Shown piece by piece: positions 37,869 through 51,510 of a DNA stretch of 64,000 nucleotides (the stretch's first letter is position 1; every line of letters begins with the position of its first letter). Below the pieces are notes generated by a model that saw only the letters and a program-made list of their open reading frames with translations, was not told where the DNA came from and did not search any database. Source of the stretch: Seriola aureovittata (taxonomy: Eukaryota > Chordata > Actinopteri > Carangiformes > Carangidae); NCBI RefSeq assembly GCF_021018895.1, contig NC_079387.1:8088083-8152082 (forward strand), read 5' to 3'. The translations under genes and the position numbers were made by a program.

Positions 37869-39889
37869 ATATATACAGAGTGCATATAAAGTGGGAAAAG
37901 TGGTAAAAGGTTTTTGGTACCAAGATCATAATACAGATACAAACAAGAGCACACAAACTCACAGCCCATCTTACCAAAACAGAAAAAAACAGAATAAAGA
38001 GAATATCTTTGGGTGTCGGGAACATTATTCTTCCTTATGCTATTTTCATTTTCAAGCTGCACTAGTGAAAGGTTGCATAGTGGCAACCCTTGTACGCTGT
38101 AACTGCTTGAAAAATGAAGTTTAAAATCCAAAAACTCAATATGACATCAGTTACCTGCACAAAGAGACTGTCCTCAGCAGAAAAACAAAAGCATCAGTTC
38201 ATCTATTCTTTCTATTCATGTTTTGCTCAGACGTAACTTCTTTGTGGTGGTGCAAATGGTGGAAGCAGCCTGAGCCCTTGAAATGATGGGTGTAAATGGG
38301 ACCACTGGTTTCCACAACCTTAACAAAGTAGTTCTAGTTGTATGAAGCAATCATTATTGACACGGTTGGCAGATAAGTAAGAACTCGTTTGAATCGGCTT
38401 TTTGAAGGTCACATGGGTCGTCACACCCTATTTCATCCTTTTTCCTATTTCCTTAAAGTTTGTAAAGCAAAAGATGAATAGTCAGTACATTTTGTGGCTT
38501 TTTCGGAGACAGTGTGCATTGCCGTCTTAAATTTTGATCCATCACTTTCTGTATGCAAAGGGAATTTCCTGCTAGTGCTCACAGCTGAACCTTTTCATTT
38601 GGTCAAATAGGGTAAATCATAGCTGGGGTTACTTAAGGCTAAGGCTGACAAGAGAGGGGATATTTTAGTTTTATTTTTTTCAAAATAGAAAAAATCTTTT
38701 CTTATGGAGATTCAGTTTAATTGAAACGTTTTTTTTAGTATAATTATTCAGTTTTTTTAGATTCAAGGCTGTGGATTTTTTTGCAACTAGGCAGAGCCGA
38801 TTAATGGATATAATAGCCATGGAGGAAATTCAACTGGTAATTTCTGCCTAAAGAGTTCCTCAAGAGTTGGCCTGTAAGAGATTCTGTGTGTGTGTCAGAG
38901 AGGTGAAGGTGTGGGAGTGAAGTTCGCTGACTTTTCAATGTAATCTAGATCTGAATGTGTGTCCAAGTGTTAGTATTTTTTTCATTTTCCATCTCTATTA
39001 GAGGTGAGAGTCTTCCAGGGAGCAGGTCGCTGATGGAGACACCTCATTAACCTTAGTGACACTCATTACAATGTGTGACTCCCCATGTCACCAGACAGTG
39101 AGGGGAAGTCTCACACACCACACACTCCATTATCTGTCTTACTTAATTTGTCTGTTTCACTCTTGATGCCTTTAGAGTTTGACATTTCACATTCATCTGT
39201 GCATCTCCTTCAGTCGCACTTCCTTTGTTTCTGATGTATGCACTTACATGGGTAGATAGTGTACACAAGCGTTTCAAATGAGGTTGTGTTGCATGATAAG
39301 AGAACTGCCGGAATTCATTGTGCTCGCACTGCGATTCATGTAGGTTGTGAACCATTGTCCCAGAAAATTCTTTTATCTCCTAAATAGTAAGTCAGAAAGG
39401 CAACACAGACTGTCAGCATTCAGTTCATGTTTTTAATTTTTTTTTTTCTCTCTTTTTTTTTCTCTCTTTTTTTTTTACCCTATTTGCTACAGGGTTGTGA
39501 AAAAGCCTAATTAGTCTCAGGTCGTGGGATCATGAGGCTGAAACAAAAACACATGTTCAGGTTCATTTTTTTTCCCCCATTCACGGGACAAGGAGGATTC
39601 TTGAGTGTGATGTAAACAGTAGTAGTAATAATAACAAAATCCACCCTTTACTGGAAAGAGAGGCCACAACAAGGCTGTTATGATCTTGTTTCTTTGTATT
39701 AGTTAGAAGCCTTGTAGCTGCATTTTATTTTAAAGGCGTGGGATTTTTTTGGGATTGTTGTTGTTTTTGTTTTTGGTTTACGCCAATGATGTAATTTATG
39801 TCAATTTACGGCAGAGAATATGGGTCATCCAACACTTCAAGATATTAGTAAGACGAGCTAGAGTGTCATGTCATGTCTGATAATGTGCC

Positions 39890-40450
39890 CTAATGGAAAA
39901 CCAAAGGGGCACAAGTATGAAGCCTTGGGGTATGCCACAAGATGAGGCATCACTAATGATTACTTAGATAGTTTTGCTGAACAAGAATATAAAGCAATCT
40001 AAGACAGTATCTTTGACACCAGCACACTTTTCTAAGCCATTATCAACAGTATTAAATGCTGAGTTCAATTCAAGTAGAATGAAAAATTAACAATCTGCCG
40101 AATCATCTGTTAGTAAAAGATGATTGGTCACTTTAATAAGAGCTGTTTCAGTGTTATAAAGTTAAAGGAAACCTGATTTAAATTGCTAAAATATATAATA
40201 AGTGCTTGTAAAAAAAAAAGATCAGCCTTGAGGAAAATGGTGATTTTGGAAAGAGGTCTAAAATGTTTTAAATCAGGAAGGTTAAAGACGAAGTGGGTTG
40301 ACTACTCAATGTTTAAGGCAGGAGGGAATGCAGCCATCGGAAATAGAAATGTTTACAACAAAGTTTACAACAGTTAAAATAGTAGGGCCAACAATAAATA
40401 TGATAAAGACAACTTTTTTCAGTCTTTGCTAAAAAATAAATGAATGAGCA
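39890..40450 (-). pseudogene. Antisense LINE reverse-transcriptase relic (L2/Rex-like)
   Basis: Read on the minus strand, pieces match non-LTR retrotransposon reverse transcriptase. About 40000-40080 gives LLELNSAFNTVDN followed by GLEKCAGVKDTVLDCF, the counterpart of the usual LLDLSAAFDTVDH...LEKWVGIKGTVLDWF. About 39900-39960 gives SSCGIPQGFILVPLWF, the counterpart of the GVPQGSVLGPLLF motif. The region to about 40450 continues the upstream part. Frames are broken and no FADD catalytic box or endonuclease is recognisable. The element is dead and inserted opposite to the window strand, in the same orientation as slitrk1. Confidence 0.8.
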
Positions 40451-41759
40451 AATCCTTTGATTCAACTGAATCGCTGAAATGAGAGCTTAATAGCAGCTCA
40501 ATGCTGGTTCCTTTTGGGGCCCCTGAGATAGGTCAGCAAAGTTTCAAATCACTAAATAATATTTCAAAAATCACTTCTTTATTCGTGGACATCTTAGCCT
40601 CTAAAACACCACAGTACCCTGTAAGAGCAATTTAGCATTGCTAAAAGTGCCAGTGGTAAACACTTCTGTTGTAAATCCTCCCATAATCCCATGTGTAATT
40701 TGGAAATTCTTGCGAACTAATTTGTGGGAAATAGACAGTGCTGAGGAAATGAGCCCTACACTACAGTCTTGTTAGAGACGTCAATCAAAATGTCACACCC
40801 CTAAGTGCAGGTGGAGCCATCAATATTTCACACTACATGCTCAGGAAGAGCGGAGAGAGGAAATATTCAGGCTTTATTCATTTATTTATTTATTTATTTT
40901 TCTTCGCCCATATTTCTCAGAAGCCTACTTGTTGAAGTCTTTTTGTTGTGTGTATCATCTCTTTGGAGTGTCTTGCGGTTAGATGGTGAGGTGGGGGAAG
41001 AACAGAGGGGAATAGGCCTAAATGTAATAGAAAAGTGGAATAGAGGAAGTAATGTAATGGCTCCAAGCCAGACCATTTGACAGTTGCATTATTCAAATTA
41101 AAATGGCAGGAGGCTACTCTAAAAACTCCCACATGCGGGGGCCCTGACAATTGAACTCATCCAACTTTGAGCTCACATTACACTGAATGTCTGTGCTGCC
41201 ATTCATTCATTTATTTATTTATTTTTCGTAGGCCACAGTGGAGAATTGAGAGATGCAAGATGGCATGCAAAAATGTGCAGGGACCAGTTGAAACCCGGGT
41301 TTTACTTAATGCCTGTAAACAACCGGAGCTTAAGTGGAGTTCAGGAAAGGGTGAAGCACTTGACTGTGACCAGTCTGAAGCGTTAAGACTCAATGACAAT
41401 ATGAAGATACAATAGCGAGGGCAGCAGAGACAGACAGTGTTCCCAAGCTGGTCCAAATGTCCTTAATGATTTCTGTCCATCTTTTATTGCACTGATAAAA
41501 TCCAGAAGGACTCATACAAGGGACAATAGTTCTGTCTCTAAATCCGCAACTACCTCTATAACATTACAGTAGGCACAAGCAAATATTTACCGACAGCTAC
41601 CTTGAATCCTGTGCAGTGCTGAGCTGCATCCGTCCTCTTTGATGTAAACTTAATTCAAACCTTTTTACACACAGATGACAAGCCTTTACATTTCCCACTC
41701 GTAATTTTCCTTTGAGGTGAACATCCCGCCTCGTGCATCCTGTGCTCTTCTTTCTATAT

Positions 41760-42200
41760 CTTTAGAAAGCTTTCGTTTGAAGAGGCTCCTCTCCATAATA
41801 ATGCCTCCCTTTGCTAAAGCAGCGTGTGAGTGAAGGGGCTTTTACTTCGATAATTCACTACGAACTGTTTGATCAAGCCGCGGGGGCAAAAATATTCCAC
41901 GACATTGCCAACGTGAAGAAGCGCTTTAAGAGTGGCTTTTTCAAATCTCCACCAGTTCAAAAGGCAGTGTGGGAGGATTTTTTAATCAGGGAACATGCAC
42001 ATGGGTCACATGCTATTAACATAATGCATTACAAGTTGTAATTAAGCCTAAAAAAAGCAGCGAGAACCCAACGGGAGCATTGTATCTTCCTTTTTTGTTC
42101 ATTTGAATAAAAGGACGGATTTCCTTTTAGCTGTTTAATGTATTGAAATTCAGACAAATGTGACAAATATGCATATGACATCAAACTGACATAATAAAAC
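41760..42200. promoter_or_regulatory. Candidate conserved non-coding element with homeodomain-like dyad
   Basis: About 440 bp of complex sequence has no simple repeats. It contains a perfect dyad ATTACAA-G-TTGTAAT at 42028-42042 joined to an AATTAAG word, and several short A/T homeobox-type cores. A 70-codon open frame here starts at TTG and has no recognisable family. The call is inferred from sequence texture only. Confidence 0.25.
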
Positions 42201-42689
42201 TCTTATTGACTGCATGTGTGCTAGAAATCAACCGCTTATTTTGGCAGCTATAATTACATTTATTTATTCGAACACTATGAAAAACAGGGAGGGAGAAGTT
42301 AGGCTGCAAACAAAGCTCTGGTATACGGGGTCAATCTGAGGCCGTGAAATGAATCACAGAGGCAGCAGATCATTACGTTGTTGTGCCGGAGCAAAGTCAC
42401 GAGGCCAAATGTTTGGTTTGAAATTGAAGTTGACTCTGGTGAGACGTTTCCTAAGAAACACCCTCCAGATAAACGACGAGAAGAGGAGAGAACGGTGGAT
42501 CACTCCTTTGACACATAGTCTGGGTCCCGACCAATCACAGTCACTGCTGTATGTTAGTGTGGATTAGTGTGGCTGTACAGTACAGTGCGTTTCTGCAAGT
42601 GTATGAACCTGACCACATGATCATTCTGTATGCATGTGGGCGGACTTCACACTGTATACTCCCATGCATATCCACATTGTGTATATGAA

Positions 42690-42712
42690 TGTGTGTGTGT
42701 GTGTGTGTGTGT
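42690..42712. repeat. (GT)n microsatellite
   Basis: About 11 GT units. Confidence 0.9.
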
Positions 42713-42845
42713 ACGAGCTACTATATTTAGAGTGTTTATTTTGTCTGCGAGCATCTGTCAGAAGCGCTGAAGGAGCATCGCAGCTGAAGCCTGCCTGTTC
42801 TCTGCCTTACTGGCCACTCCGTTGACCACATGTACCCACTCAAAC

Positions 42846-42856
42846 ACACGCACGCA

Positions 42857-42887
<31 letters not shown>

Positions 42888-42900
42888 CCACGCACACACA
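42846..42900. repeat. Compound (GCAC)n-(CA)n microsatellite
   Basis: About seven CGCA tetranucleotide units run into CA units. Confidence 0.93.
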
Positions 42901-43727
42901 CTGTTTCCCTTTCTCTTTTTCTCTCTCAATCACCCTCAGTCCTTTCCTCTCACCCTCTCTTCATCTTTGTTTTAGCATAAAGCCTTCATGTGTCTCGTTT
43001 CTTGCTCGGCATGCGGGCTCTATGTGTCAGGCCGATGTGGAGTCAGCTCAAGCTGGGACTGCAGGACCGTGAGCCTCTTTTCCCTTCGCATTTGTTCCAG
43101 TACCCATCACGCTGCCGCCTCTGGCTCTACCCTGGCTGGTCGGCGGCACACCGTGGCCAAGGCCACCTTACCTAACCTTACTCCAACCACTCCTCTATGC
43201 TATACAGCGCAGGGGCAGAGTCCAACACAGCTCACTGCACTTCCAGGTAATTTTGCCTGTGTGGGTTGTTAAGTGTGCGTGCATTATGCAATATATTATC
43301 ATATTGCTGCGCGAAGTAATGTTTCATAAAGCACCAAAGTGCAGAGTAGTGTGATATCCTGTGCACCTACCCTTGTGGCATACAAAAGGTGGATGCATTT
43401 GTTTGTGTTGGTGTCTGATGTTGTGTTTGCGTATGTAGGAGAGAAACCAGTCCAGTCTGTCGTGCGCCAACGCTCAAGTAAAGGTCAATAATTCACCCAA
43501 GGATTACAGAATCTCATAAACTGTTTTCAGAGAATCAGACTGTGGTATTGAGTTTTACACCTTTCTGCTGCGTGATTCTTATTGTGCTGAGTGAGATGGG
43601 AGGTGGAAAAAAGGCTATGTATATTTAGATCTATGCATGAAAGCACACGTGTGTGAGACAGAGATGTAGTGAGCTGTTGTTGCGTCTGCCAATATTGTGT
43701 TTATTCTGCATGTCAGAGCCAGAGGGG

Positions 43728-43730
43728 AAA

Positions 43731-43776
<46 letters not shown>
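43728..43776. repeat. A-run plus (AT)n microsatellite
   Basis: Twelve A are followed by about 18 AT units. Confidence 0.93.
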
Positions 43777-43781
<5 letters not shown>

Positions 43782-46700
43782 TCTGTATTTATCTCGATTC
43801 ATTGGAAAGCTTGTGTAAGTGAGGGTTTGATCTATTTGCTGGGACTGTATTCAAGCCGTATGTATGAGACTCCAGTTGAGCGAGATAATTCCCTAGATGC
43901 TCCCTGTGAACTGGGCCCACACAGATCTGCCATCATAATAACACACAACTGAAGGATGGAAGTGATTGAATTTCCAATTCTATTTTTTTTTTTTTTTCAT
44001 CCATCCCGGTACGAATGTCGGTCTTTCTGCCCGCCAGGAGAATCAGGCCCCTCGCTTCACTACACAGGGCATACAATCGCTCAATGATTGCATGATGCAT
44101 TCCTCTGCGCTGTGCCGGCGGATGATGCATACTGCTTGGACAACTCTCAAAGCGATAACTGTGCGGAGGGATAAAGGTAAAGTAGTAGTTAAATCTCCAA
44201 CTTCTCAAACCACATGCCGCCCCGCTGGCCTCACATCAAAACCAATCTTCCTTTGTTTGTCTTCTCGATTCGGTGTCCCTCTCAGCTTTCATGCTACACT
44301 AGAGCAAAAAATCATCACTCTCCTTAAAGAAACATGTAATACAAGTGTCAATTATTAAAGTGTATCATTGCGTTTCCCTGCTTCTAGGCAGCTTGGACTG
44401 ATTTGGGTAGGCAGGTCAATAGTTAGAGCCTGCCACCAAGTCTGAGTTCGATTTGATGATGGTCAATCATGCTAAATGCCGTGCTTTAGACAGTGTGGGG
44501 CGTACCAAGGGCAGGGCTGTTTCAAGGGGAGCCAATTGATTCTGTTGTGACAGACAAGCTGATGTCTGAAACTTAACAGCAGCCTGTCCAGTCAGTAAAC
44601 TGAAACACTGGTTCCCAGTGCAGTCAGACGGAACGACATCAAATCTGCTGTGGACTTACCCATCCCCGTGCACAGTGGGGTTTGGGTGATATGGGCTTTT
44701 GATGGACGATTTTTAGACCGAAGATGATATTCACGATTATTACATCTGAATATTCCCGCCAAAAAGGAGCATTCCTGAATGTAATACAGAGGGAAATAAT
44801 GGAGGAAAATGCCACTGAAATGGAGCTGATTTGTAGTAAATGTAGTAAATCTCAGAGCAGCAGAGGATGAAGCAAACCGCTGTGAAATGTTTCTGTTCCT
44901 GAGCAATAAAGTTTCTGCTGTACTTTCTGCCTCATGTGAGGTGTATAACACAGTTTTTCCATATCATACTCAAGGACACTTGAGCCTCCATTTGTAGTCC
45001 AATTTTTTATTCTCATTAATACCAAAAAAACACCTACATGGATTCAGTATTTCCCTAGAGAACTTTTCTTGGCAGAGTGGAAAAGCCTAAAAGGACCTTA
45101 AGAACATTACGTGACAACAAAACCCACCGCTAAAACAGATATTGATGAAAGTCTCTCAGGATCAGCAGCTCATAAAGGCAAGGTGACCAACAACAACTGT
45201 TCAATGATAAGTGGAAATCTGGCACACATTACATCTTTAAATAGAGAATAAATTCACAAAACCACCACTGAACAAAATGAGCATTGAAAAGATGTTGCGC
45301 TTTTAAGTCATAACTTCCAATCATGAGAGCGAGTGACAAATAATAGGAACCTAATGAAAAGGAAAAGTGCTATCAGTCTGGCACTGAAAGGCCATAGGTC
45401 TGAATTACAGATCAATCTTTGAAGTCTTTGCTATTGCTCAGCATGTGAATGTAAATGAATGGAATAAAGTATTTCTGCAATGATGAGGAATTCAGAAAAA
45501 ATCTTAATCTTAGCAGAAAGAAGGCAATTGTGCTTAGTGAAGCTGCCATCATCAATATTTTTAAATAACATTAAATAAAAACGGTCACTTGTAGCGAAAA
45601 ACCCACAGAGAATTAACACCTAACTTAGCATTTCCCTTCAGCTCCACGGCGGATTTGAGCTCCTTTCAGCGCCTTGTTTTTGGCTACAACAGGGAGCTGT
45701 TTTTCAGCAAAAAAAAATGTTCTTTAAATACCAATACACTACCTTTACCAGCACAAAACAGCAGACAGATGAAGATAGTCAGTAGCTAGTCAACATAATG
45801 TAACATATAGCAGCCAAAGAGCCAGCGGTAAAAAAGTATCACCTCGACTGGAACAAGATGGGCGAGCAGAATCTCTGTGCAAATTTCTGGAGAGTAAAAA
45901 ATAAAAATGGAAAGGCTCAGTTACCTGCAGGCGAATTTTCACACATGGTCAAGAATAGAACTTAATGAGCTGCCAGACCCTGAGCAGGTTTGTCTCTGTG
46001 GTAGCCAGTTTTCCTCTCTACCAGGAGGTTAGAAAAATAATCCACATGGTACGGTTAGGACTCACCTCAGCCTTGATTCCATATTTTCAGAGCTGGTGAG
46101 TTCACAACAATACAGAGTCTCAGTGCTACAAGAAAACGGATGAAAGTTGCAAAAAATGATGATGGCGGTAGCCTGGAGAATGTGGTGAGAACATCTAGGA
46201 AGTTTTATTTTGTATTTCTTTTCAGCCAAATAAAGTTTGTGCAAGATAGTTTCATGCAACACACACCATTAGTGCTCCCTGCTGTTAAAATATGTATGAA
46301 AAACCAATGTATATCAAAGCAAATATGACATAAAAACCTGCAAACTGTATTGTGACAAACAAACCAGAAACATTTGTAGGATATTCTTCGGATCAGTGAT
46401 CAAAAATAACCTCCCAGAAGCATTATATTCCACACAGATCATCTGTGCTTTTTCTTATATCTTGTATTCCATGCTGCATTTTGACATTCCCTGCAGGCTA
46501 CGGCGGCCTTGTTTGGTTTTTGACTGTGATCCATGGACTCACATTCTGAGCTGCGCCGCTGCCCATGGGAGCTCTATGCCAAACCACTGGGCCGATGACC
46601 ATTGCCTGGGCACACATCCAACAAGGCATCCCAGAGAAATAAGTAGTCTCTATAGTCACTGTGTTGGAACAGAATGTTATACGTTATTTCCCAGACGCTC

Positions 46701-48119
46701 ATTGGGAATGCAAATTTAATTTCTACTGATTTATTTTCGTATCGAGGGGGGAGAAAGTGATTTGAAAAAAAACCAAACACAAAATATAATATCCAATCAG
46801 GCCCCTTCAGGCACGTCTGTTTGAAGTCCCCATGAGGAATAAAGATGGTAAGATGGCTGGTGCCCAGCCTTTTAGCTTAAACACATCTTCATTATATGTT
46901 GTAAAATCAGCCTGAGCTGTGGAAAAACAGATTATATGTTGTGTTTACAAATCATGTAAAAACCAATTTCCTCCAACTTCAATGATAAGAAAGGAGTAAG
47001 TCATCTTAAGGGTGCGTTTCTAAGGACTTTACAAAGAGTAGGCGAGACAAGATGCCCCTAGTTAAATTAATCACAAAATAAAATTATGCAATAAAGTATG
47101 TAATTAAAACAAGACACATGAGTTAGCCCAGGGCCATAGCTAACACTGAGGACACTAATATCATGTCATTGGTAATATTTCTGGGAATCTGAAATCTTTG
47201 AAGTAGTTTGTACAGTTTAATAATAATAATTTGGCCATTATAGAGAAAACAGGAAATGCAACAAAGGTCACAAGCCAGACAAAAATTGGGAACGTTGCTG
47301 TGCCGATTTGATGTTTTAAATTTTGGGCCAGTTTCTATAGAAATGTAAGTAATCTGTGGAGAGAAAACTTGCCAAGCCGCAAACAATGCTAAAAACAGAA
47401 TTCAGTACTCTCCATTGGGATTACACTCCTGGCAGCGTTGAGCTTTTAGCTTTTAGAAACAGCATTTAGACAATCATGTAGGTAGATCAAAATTACAGGA
47501 AATATAATTCAGAGGCAAATGAAATGGGAAAATAAAATGGGGTAAAATTATTGAATACTCAGTGAAACATTATAATGGGGTTGGGGTTATGCTGAGATTT
47601 CCAAAATCCTGGCTACATCCCTGAGTAAGTCACAACAGGCCTGCATGGCAGGTGGAGAAAAAGAATGAAGGTTTATGGTATGAGCCAGGGATTCAACCTC
47701 TGTCTCTGGTTTTATAGAAAATCTACATCATCCATCCATCACCTTGAGTAAAATATTCTTCCCACAGCACCACTTCAATGTCGAGATCCTGCTTGTTTGG
47801 GTTGCATCTCCCTCACATGATCCTTTTTCCGTCTTCTTTGAGAGCACATATTTGCATTTCAAGGCGTCCATCTTATGGTGCAAAAAAAATTCTAGAGAGC
47901 AGTTTACTGTGTCTGAGTCTCTCTGTGTGCAAAAATCAATCACTGCACCTCCACAGCTGTAAGAGTAGAGGTTGAAAGGACCTCTGTTTGGTTGTCTGAC
48001 CTTCTGGCTTCCAGAGCTGTGATGCAGAAGTGCAATCAGGAGCAAAGAAACAGAAACAAATCCAAAAAGGACATTTGTTTATGGCCAAATAAGATAAAAA
48101 AAAAAAAGAAAAGGAAGTC

Positions 48120-48480
48120 ACATCTTAAACCTCCCCTTTAGCCATTCCCGAGCACTGCCAGGGACTCGGACTTGGTAATTGAAATGAAGTGCCAGACAGA
48201 ATGAGTCATAGACTGTCAATTAGATAAACTGTCAAAGCATTTGCTCAGTGGGTTCCCAGTCCACACTTATTATCAAATCACCTCAGGTTGGCGTGGTGTC
48301 ATTTTCCACACAAATCATCTTGACAGAGCAGATAATTGCGATAACTAGGATTAGTATTCATACAGCGGTTTGTCGCCACGCTATAAGACTATAGCGCATA
48401 TTAACACCTACAGGACGCAGATAATCACTGACAGGTCCTTGAGAGGAGATCCGACACACACTGACACTGTTGACACACAC
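48120..48480. promoter_or_regulatory. Candidate enhancer-like patch with clustered TGACAG (TALE homeodomain) motifs
   Basis: Complex, low-repeat sequence contains CTGTCA at 48213 and 48229 and TGACAG at 48321 and 48429, plus homeodomain-like words (AATTAG, TAATTG, GATAAT). TGACAG is the MEIS/TGIF core motif. Four occurrences in about 220 bp is well above the roughly 0.1 expected by chance. Function and conservation are untested. Confidence 0.3.
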
Positions 48481-51471
48481 CTATCAGTCCATCTGTCTGT
48501 CTGAGTGCCTGTCTGGCCGTCGGTCTAGTTGCAAAACACCACAGTGCTTAAAACTGTAGGGTCAACAGTATCCCGAAGAAGACAAGGACATAGATTATGA
48601 CAGAGATTTGGCAACAGCTGCACTCTTGGATTAACAAAAATAGCGAGAGGGAAAAAATAGATTCATGGGCCATTATCCAACAAACACAGAGCTACTATTT
48701 TTTCCAGACTATGGGTGCTTCTTGTCACTTTTTCCCTGTTATTTTTAGCTTTGTTAAATCTGAGTCAGCAGCAGGTTTCTCAGACCAAGCTTCCTGTGAA
48801 TCAATCCAACATTGATCTCGAAAAGTGAACAAATTTTCTAAAGCATGTCAAGAAAGATTGTTGCAGCTCATCACTTAACTCTGGAGAGCAGAAATGGTCA
48901 AACAATCCATCGCTTTACAGTTTCTCTGCATAACAACTGAGCATCTTGATGCTACGCTTTTTTGTATGTATTCATTATCTGTTAACTTTTGCACTCAGAC
49001 ATATTTGTCCTTTGGGCATCATAGCCTCTCTCAAATCCAAATTCAGCTTTTTTTTCTTCTTTTTTTTTTTTGTCCTCCGTCTCTGCTGGATAAAACCACC
49101 GGTTCCATCTCGTTTCTTTATTTGGTATCATATTAATTTCAGCAAGACCTGCAAATCCACTTTGCCATTGCATAATTCATGGAGCTCCTCTGACAAAATT
49201 CCCTTTCATGTGGGCAATGTGCCCTGAACGAAAATCCTTGGAAACCTGGATAAGCCCAAATGGCTTATACCTGATGGCGATGCACAGCTGTGCTCAGGTA
49301 AACTGTCATTACGTCTCACAAAATAAGGTCAGGAGTGAATGGTGTGCTGTTTGATGTCGTCAGCTACTAGAGAGCTGGTGACACTCAAAAGGTTTTTGAC
49401 AAAAAAGAGAAGAGATTGTTAACTGTTCTGGCCATGTGGTGAATTATTTCTCTCAGGAGCACCTTTTCTTTTAGGCACCTGTTTGAGATTAGAGTTCTGT
49501 TGTTGCTGTAAAGCTGTATAAGACACTTCTACATTGTAATATTGCCATTTAAATCTCTGGAGATGCATGAAATGATACTCTTGTGGTGAACTGCTTCACT
49601 AGTGAGCAGGATTTTATCTGATGGACTGAATGGAGCCCTGCCAGAGAAGTCATTAGTTATCTGTTTGGCAGTATTATTAACCACACTTTTAAAGCCAGAT
49701 TGAAATAAAATAGGAAATCAAGGACTGTTATTATTAAAATATTTATACTCTAAAATGGGTTTTTTAATCCATTGAGGTGTTTTTCATAACTCCTTTACCT
49801 CATAATCACACTTCACACATCCACATAATGAAGCTTAGCTGCTATGAATCATAAGCCCTTGATGTTTGGTACATTTTATGACAGAGTGCAGATGTACAGT
49901 AATGTATTCACTTAACCTCAGCACGACTCATGTTCCTCACATGTTCTTTTCTACGTTTGCCAGAATTAACTTCACACAAAATGAGCACAGTGCCACCTGT
50001 TAGACAGTCTGGATTTCAGTAGCGTTTTCTAAATATGGCTGACTGGTGACATGCTACACAGGGCAGAACTTGCCTTGGGTTATTTGTCTTTGTGGAACAG
50101 AAATATGCCGGTGAAAGTTTTTCCAGTCAGGAAAGAAAAAAAGAAAAAAGAAAAAGATGTGCTATTTAAAGTAGGATTCTATTTCTCCAGTGAGGTGTGA
50201 GATGGGGTAGATTGGATTCATTTGTATTTAAGTGAAGGATTAAATCCTGTCACTGCTGCTGGTGTTGTAGTGGATGTGTCAGCGTGTAACAGGAAGTGTC
50301 CGTCAGTTCATACCTGAATCACTGCTCTGTCATTAACTTAGAGGAGTTGTTTTTTTGTTTTTTTCTTCACACAGAACAGCAGAAACATGGCAGGAAAAGC
50401 AAGCCAGTCAAAGTTAATTGCATGTTACACTGTGCGAGATGGGTCTTGCATCAGACTCTATGATATCGGTTGGAGGCATGTCAACGTGTGTGATGGGCTC
50501 ATGGTTAAATGGATCACTATGATGTAATCTTATATTATCGTAGAAACATGTCGGCATTACTGCTGCTAAACAATAAATAAGCTTTTCCATCGTGCTTTGC
50601 CAGAGTCCGACAGTCTTCTTTTTTTTTTTTCCTAAACTCTCTTGAAGCATATTCTGCGTCATGACTGGGTCAGGCCTGGAGACAGATCAAATAGCATTTC
50701 AAGTTGGAGAAACATTGCAGTTTGGGTTAAAACCCCTCCAAACATGGGAAGAAAATGCTGTCATGTTTATCGGGAACACATTAGCAGTTTCATTAGAGGA
50801 ATTGAAGGCAGTCACACAGAAATATATATTGACAACTGCGATATTTAAAAAAGGAAATATTGAGATTGAGTAAATAATACACGTGATATTATGGTGATGG
50901 CAGATGTTTGGCTTTACGGATCTTTTGTTTATCAGTTCATCTGGTAGAATTTTCACTATCAATTAAGTGTAATTGTTATTTTTATTTGCTGTTGTACACT
51001 TATGGTCACATGAAAATATCTTTATCGTGTCATTTTTTTGTGTGAAAATCTGATATCGGACAGCCATAATTTGAACCCCTGGTGTATATCTTTGTTTAAA
51101 TGGCTGCTACAGGGCATACAGGTTTCACCAAACCACTGCCACCAACAGCCATGTGTCTCATTAGCTGGAAACAGCAGCAGTCAGCCTTTTTACACACGCC
51201 CTCTGATCTGATGCCTGGGACAATTACATTCCTCCCTCACTTTCCCCTCATTTGCACTCTCACTTCATGTCTCTCACTCTTTACATCCCTCTCCTTTAGC
51301 GTCAGCTGTTTCAGCACAACCTGTGATTTGGGCCAAAATGTTTCCTGCCAAATAGCCAATCCCAAAGTGCTGTCTGGTGGATTAATACCTGAGCTCGCTA
51401 ATTTATAATTGCTCCATTGTGGCATCTGTGTACTGAACAGATTCTGACAGGTTGGCTACTCCCTGTGTCTA

Positions 51472-51476
<5 letters not shown>

Positions 51477-51506
<30 letters not shown>
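51477..51506. repeat. (CT)n microsatellite
   Basis: About 14 CT units. Confidence 0.9.

Positions 51507-51510
<4 letters not shown>

Larger units (their letters stand above)
32631..39889. other. Gene desert between the RE1-like array and the LINE relic
   Basis: Holds the GT tract at 34514, the CA/TG tracts at 37197 and 37782, T-rich pyrimidine runs at 39430-39478 and a 14-bp inverted repeat at 35684/35795. No gene is recognised. Confidence 0.65.
40451..48119. other. Gene desert after the LINE relic
   Basis: Holds two (TTTA)n patches (about 40878-40900 and 41206-41226), the GT, GCAC and AT microsatellites, and the candidate element at 41760-42200. No gene is recognised. Confidence 0.65.

Noticed and set aside
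44400..44455. tRNA-like stretch (GTTAGAGCC and AGTTCGATTTG) as a possible SINE head
   Set aside because: The B-box-like word is imperfect and no SINE tail or A-run follows; too weak to call.
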